From assembly GCA_944390505.1 (NCBI GenBank), contig CALXQF010000079.1, positions 1-6,212 of the forward strand: 6,212 bases of DNA, written 5' to 3'. Position 1 is the first letter of the stretch; each line of letters opens with the position of its first letter. The notes below the pieces were generated by a model that was not told where the DNA came from, searched no databases, and was given only the letters and a program-made list of their open reading frames with translations. The stretch is from an uncultured Clostridia bacterium (GTDB lineage Bacteria > Bacillota > Clostridia > TANB77 > CAG-508). Shown here piece after piece: positions 5,484-6,212 of this stretch. A program made the translations under genes and the position numbers.

Positions 5484-6212
5484 CTATACTTTACTTTGCA
5501 TTTCAATATAATGCCAAGAATCTCTACACATATCTTCTAAATTTTTTTCAGCTACCCATCCAAGCTCTTCTTTTGCTTTGGTAGCATCTGCATAAAAGGC
5601 TGGCAAATCTCCTGCTCTCCTGTCTGCTATTTTATATGGTACTTTTTGCCCTGTACTTTTTTCAAATGTTTTTACAACATCTAATACGCTATAACCCACA
5701 CCAGTTCCTAAATTATAAATGTAAACTCCATTTTTTTCCTTTTCTAATTTTTCTAATGCTTTTAAGTGACCTTTTGCTAAATCTACTACATGAATATAAT
5801 CTCTTACACAAGTGCCATCTGGGGTATCATAATCTCCACCAAATACAGATAGTTGCTCTAATTTACCACATGCTACCCTTACAATATATGGCATTAAATT
5901 GTTTGGTATTCCTTGTGGTTCTTCTCCTAGCAATCCGCTTTCATGAGAACCTATTGGATTAAAATAGCGAAGTAAAGCAATATCCCACTCTGGATCTGAA
6001 CGATAAATATCTTTTAAAATTTGTTCAATAAATATTTTGGTTGTACCATATGGGCTTGATGCTTTTCCTGTTGGCATAGTTTCTACATATGGTATTGGGT
6101 TTTCTTCTCCATAAACGGTTGCTGAAGAACTAAACACAAATTTTTTAACATTATATTTTCTCATCGTATCAAATAGCACTAAAGCACCTGATACATTATT
6201 CATATAATATTC
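5484..6212 (-). CDS. galE: UDP-glucose 4-epimerase, 5' end cut by the window edge
   Basis: GalE interconverts UDP-glucose and UDP-galactose in the cytoplasm using bound NAD, feeding the Leloir pathway and surface glycan synthesis. The 242 visible residues start EYYMNNVSGALVLFDTM, which aligns with the internal YY-NNV region of GalE, so the frame enters from the right edge and about 90-95 N-terminal residues, including the NAD-binding glycine motif, lie outside. The ATG at 6203 is an internal methionine, not the start. Counting from that methionine, the active-site block SSSATVYG is at 25-32 and the catalytic Y52-x3-K56 pair (PYGTTK) follows. Substrate-site landmarks LLRYFNPIGSHESGLLGE (77-94), DGTCVRDYIHVVDLA (129-143) and DRRAGD (193-198) are all present, and the C-terminus is complete. 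A terminator follows directly, so it is the end of its transcription unit. Nothing about it looks degraded. Confidence 0.95.
   Translation of the reverse strand, partial: EYYMNNVSGALVLFDTMRKYNVKKFVFSSSATVYGEENPIPYVETMPTGKASSPYGTTKIFIEQILKDIYRSDPEWDIALLRYFNPIGSHESGLLGEEPQGIPNNLMPYIVRVACGKLEQLSVFGGDYDTPDGTCVRDYIHVVDLAKGHLKALEKLEKEKNGVYIYNLGTGVGYSVLDVVKTFEKSTGQKVPYKIADRRAGDLPAFYADATKAKEELGWVAEKNLEDMCRDSWHYIEMQSKV

Noticed and set aside
5636..5962. Open plus-strand frame opposite galE
   Set aside because: It is antisense to a conserved, clearly coding GalE; the product is Leu/His/Tyr-rich shadow sequence.

Overview
The window is AT-rich DNA with strongly A/T-ending codons, Gram-positive surface proteins (an LPXTG sorting signal and a sortase) and AAGGAG-like ribosome binding sites. 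This points to a low-GC Firmicute, most likely a host-associated or gut member of the Clostridia; the species cannot be named from the sequence. All intact genes lie on the minus strand, so transcription runs from the right edge to the left. The only plus-strand gene trace is the remnant of an insertion sequence.

From right to left. (1) The C-terminal three quarters of a UDP-glucose 4-epimerase (galE) runs off the right edge and ends at a long-armed hairpin terminator. (2) A promoter and a strong Shine-Dalgarno lead into an N-terminally truncated AlbA_2/RecG-like ATP-binding regulator. It keeps its GHKL-type ATP-binding core and C-terminal winged helix, joined by a 15-bp tandem-repeat linker. 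Its best ribosome binding site points to a start in the wrong frame, so it is probably a decayed gene. (3) About 330 to 370 bases without an intact gene hold a degraded 3' end of an IS3-family (IS150-like) element on the plus strand, including its right terminal repeat. A hairpin in this remnant is placed to act as a terminator for the upstream minus-strand gene. An A/T-rich leader follows, with a nested palindrome just ahead of the next gene. (4) A secreted LPKTG-anchored protein carries a cohesin-like domain. (5) A membrane-anchored sortase comes next. (6) A membrane-tethered or secreted glucosaminidase (GH73/LytD type) follows closely, with an SH3 domain and two bacterial Ig-like (Big_2) domains. 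It is interrupted by a single-base frameshift inside the SH3 domain and continues beyond the left edge.

Genes 4 to 6 form a coherent cell-surface module: a wall-anchored cohesin-like receptor, the sortase that could attach it, and a peptidoglycan hydrolase with a long C-terminal tail of binding domains. If that tail ends in a dockerin beyond the left edge (inferred, not seen), the locus would be a miniature cohesin-dockerin system that docks a wall hydrolase on the surface rather than a cellulase. The frameshift would cut the hydrolase off from this tail, so its reality is the key question for the locus.
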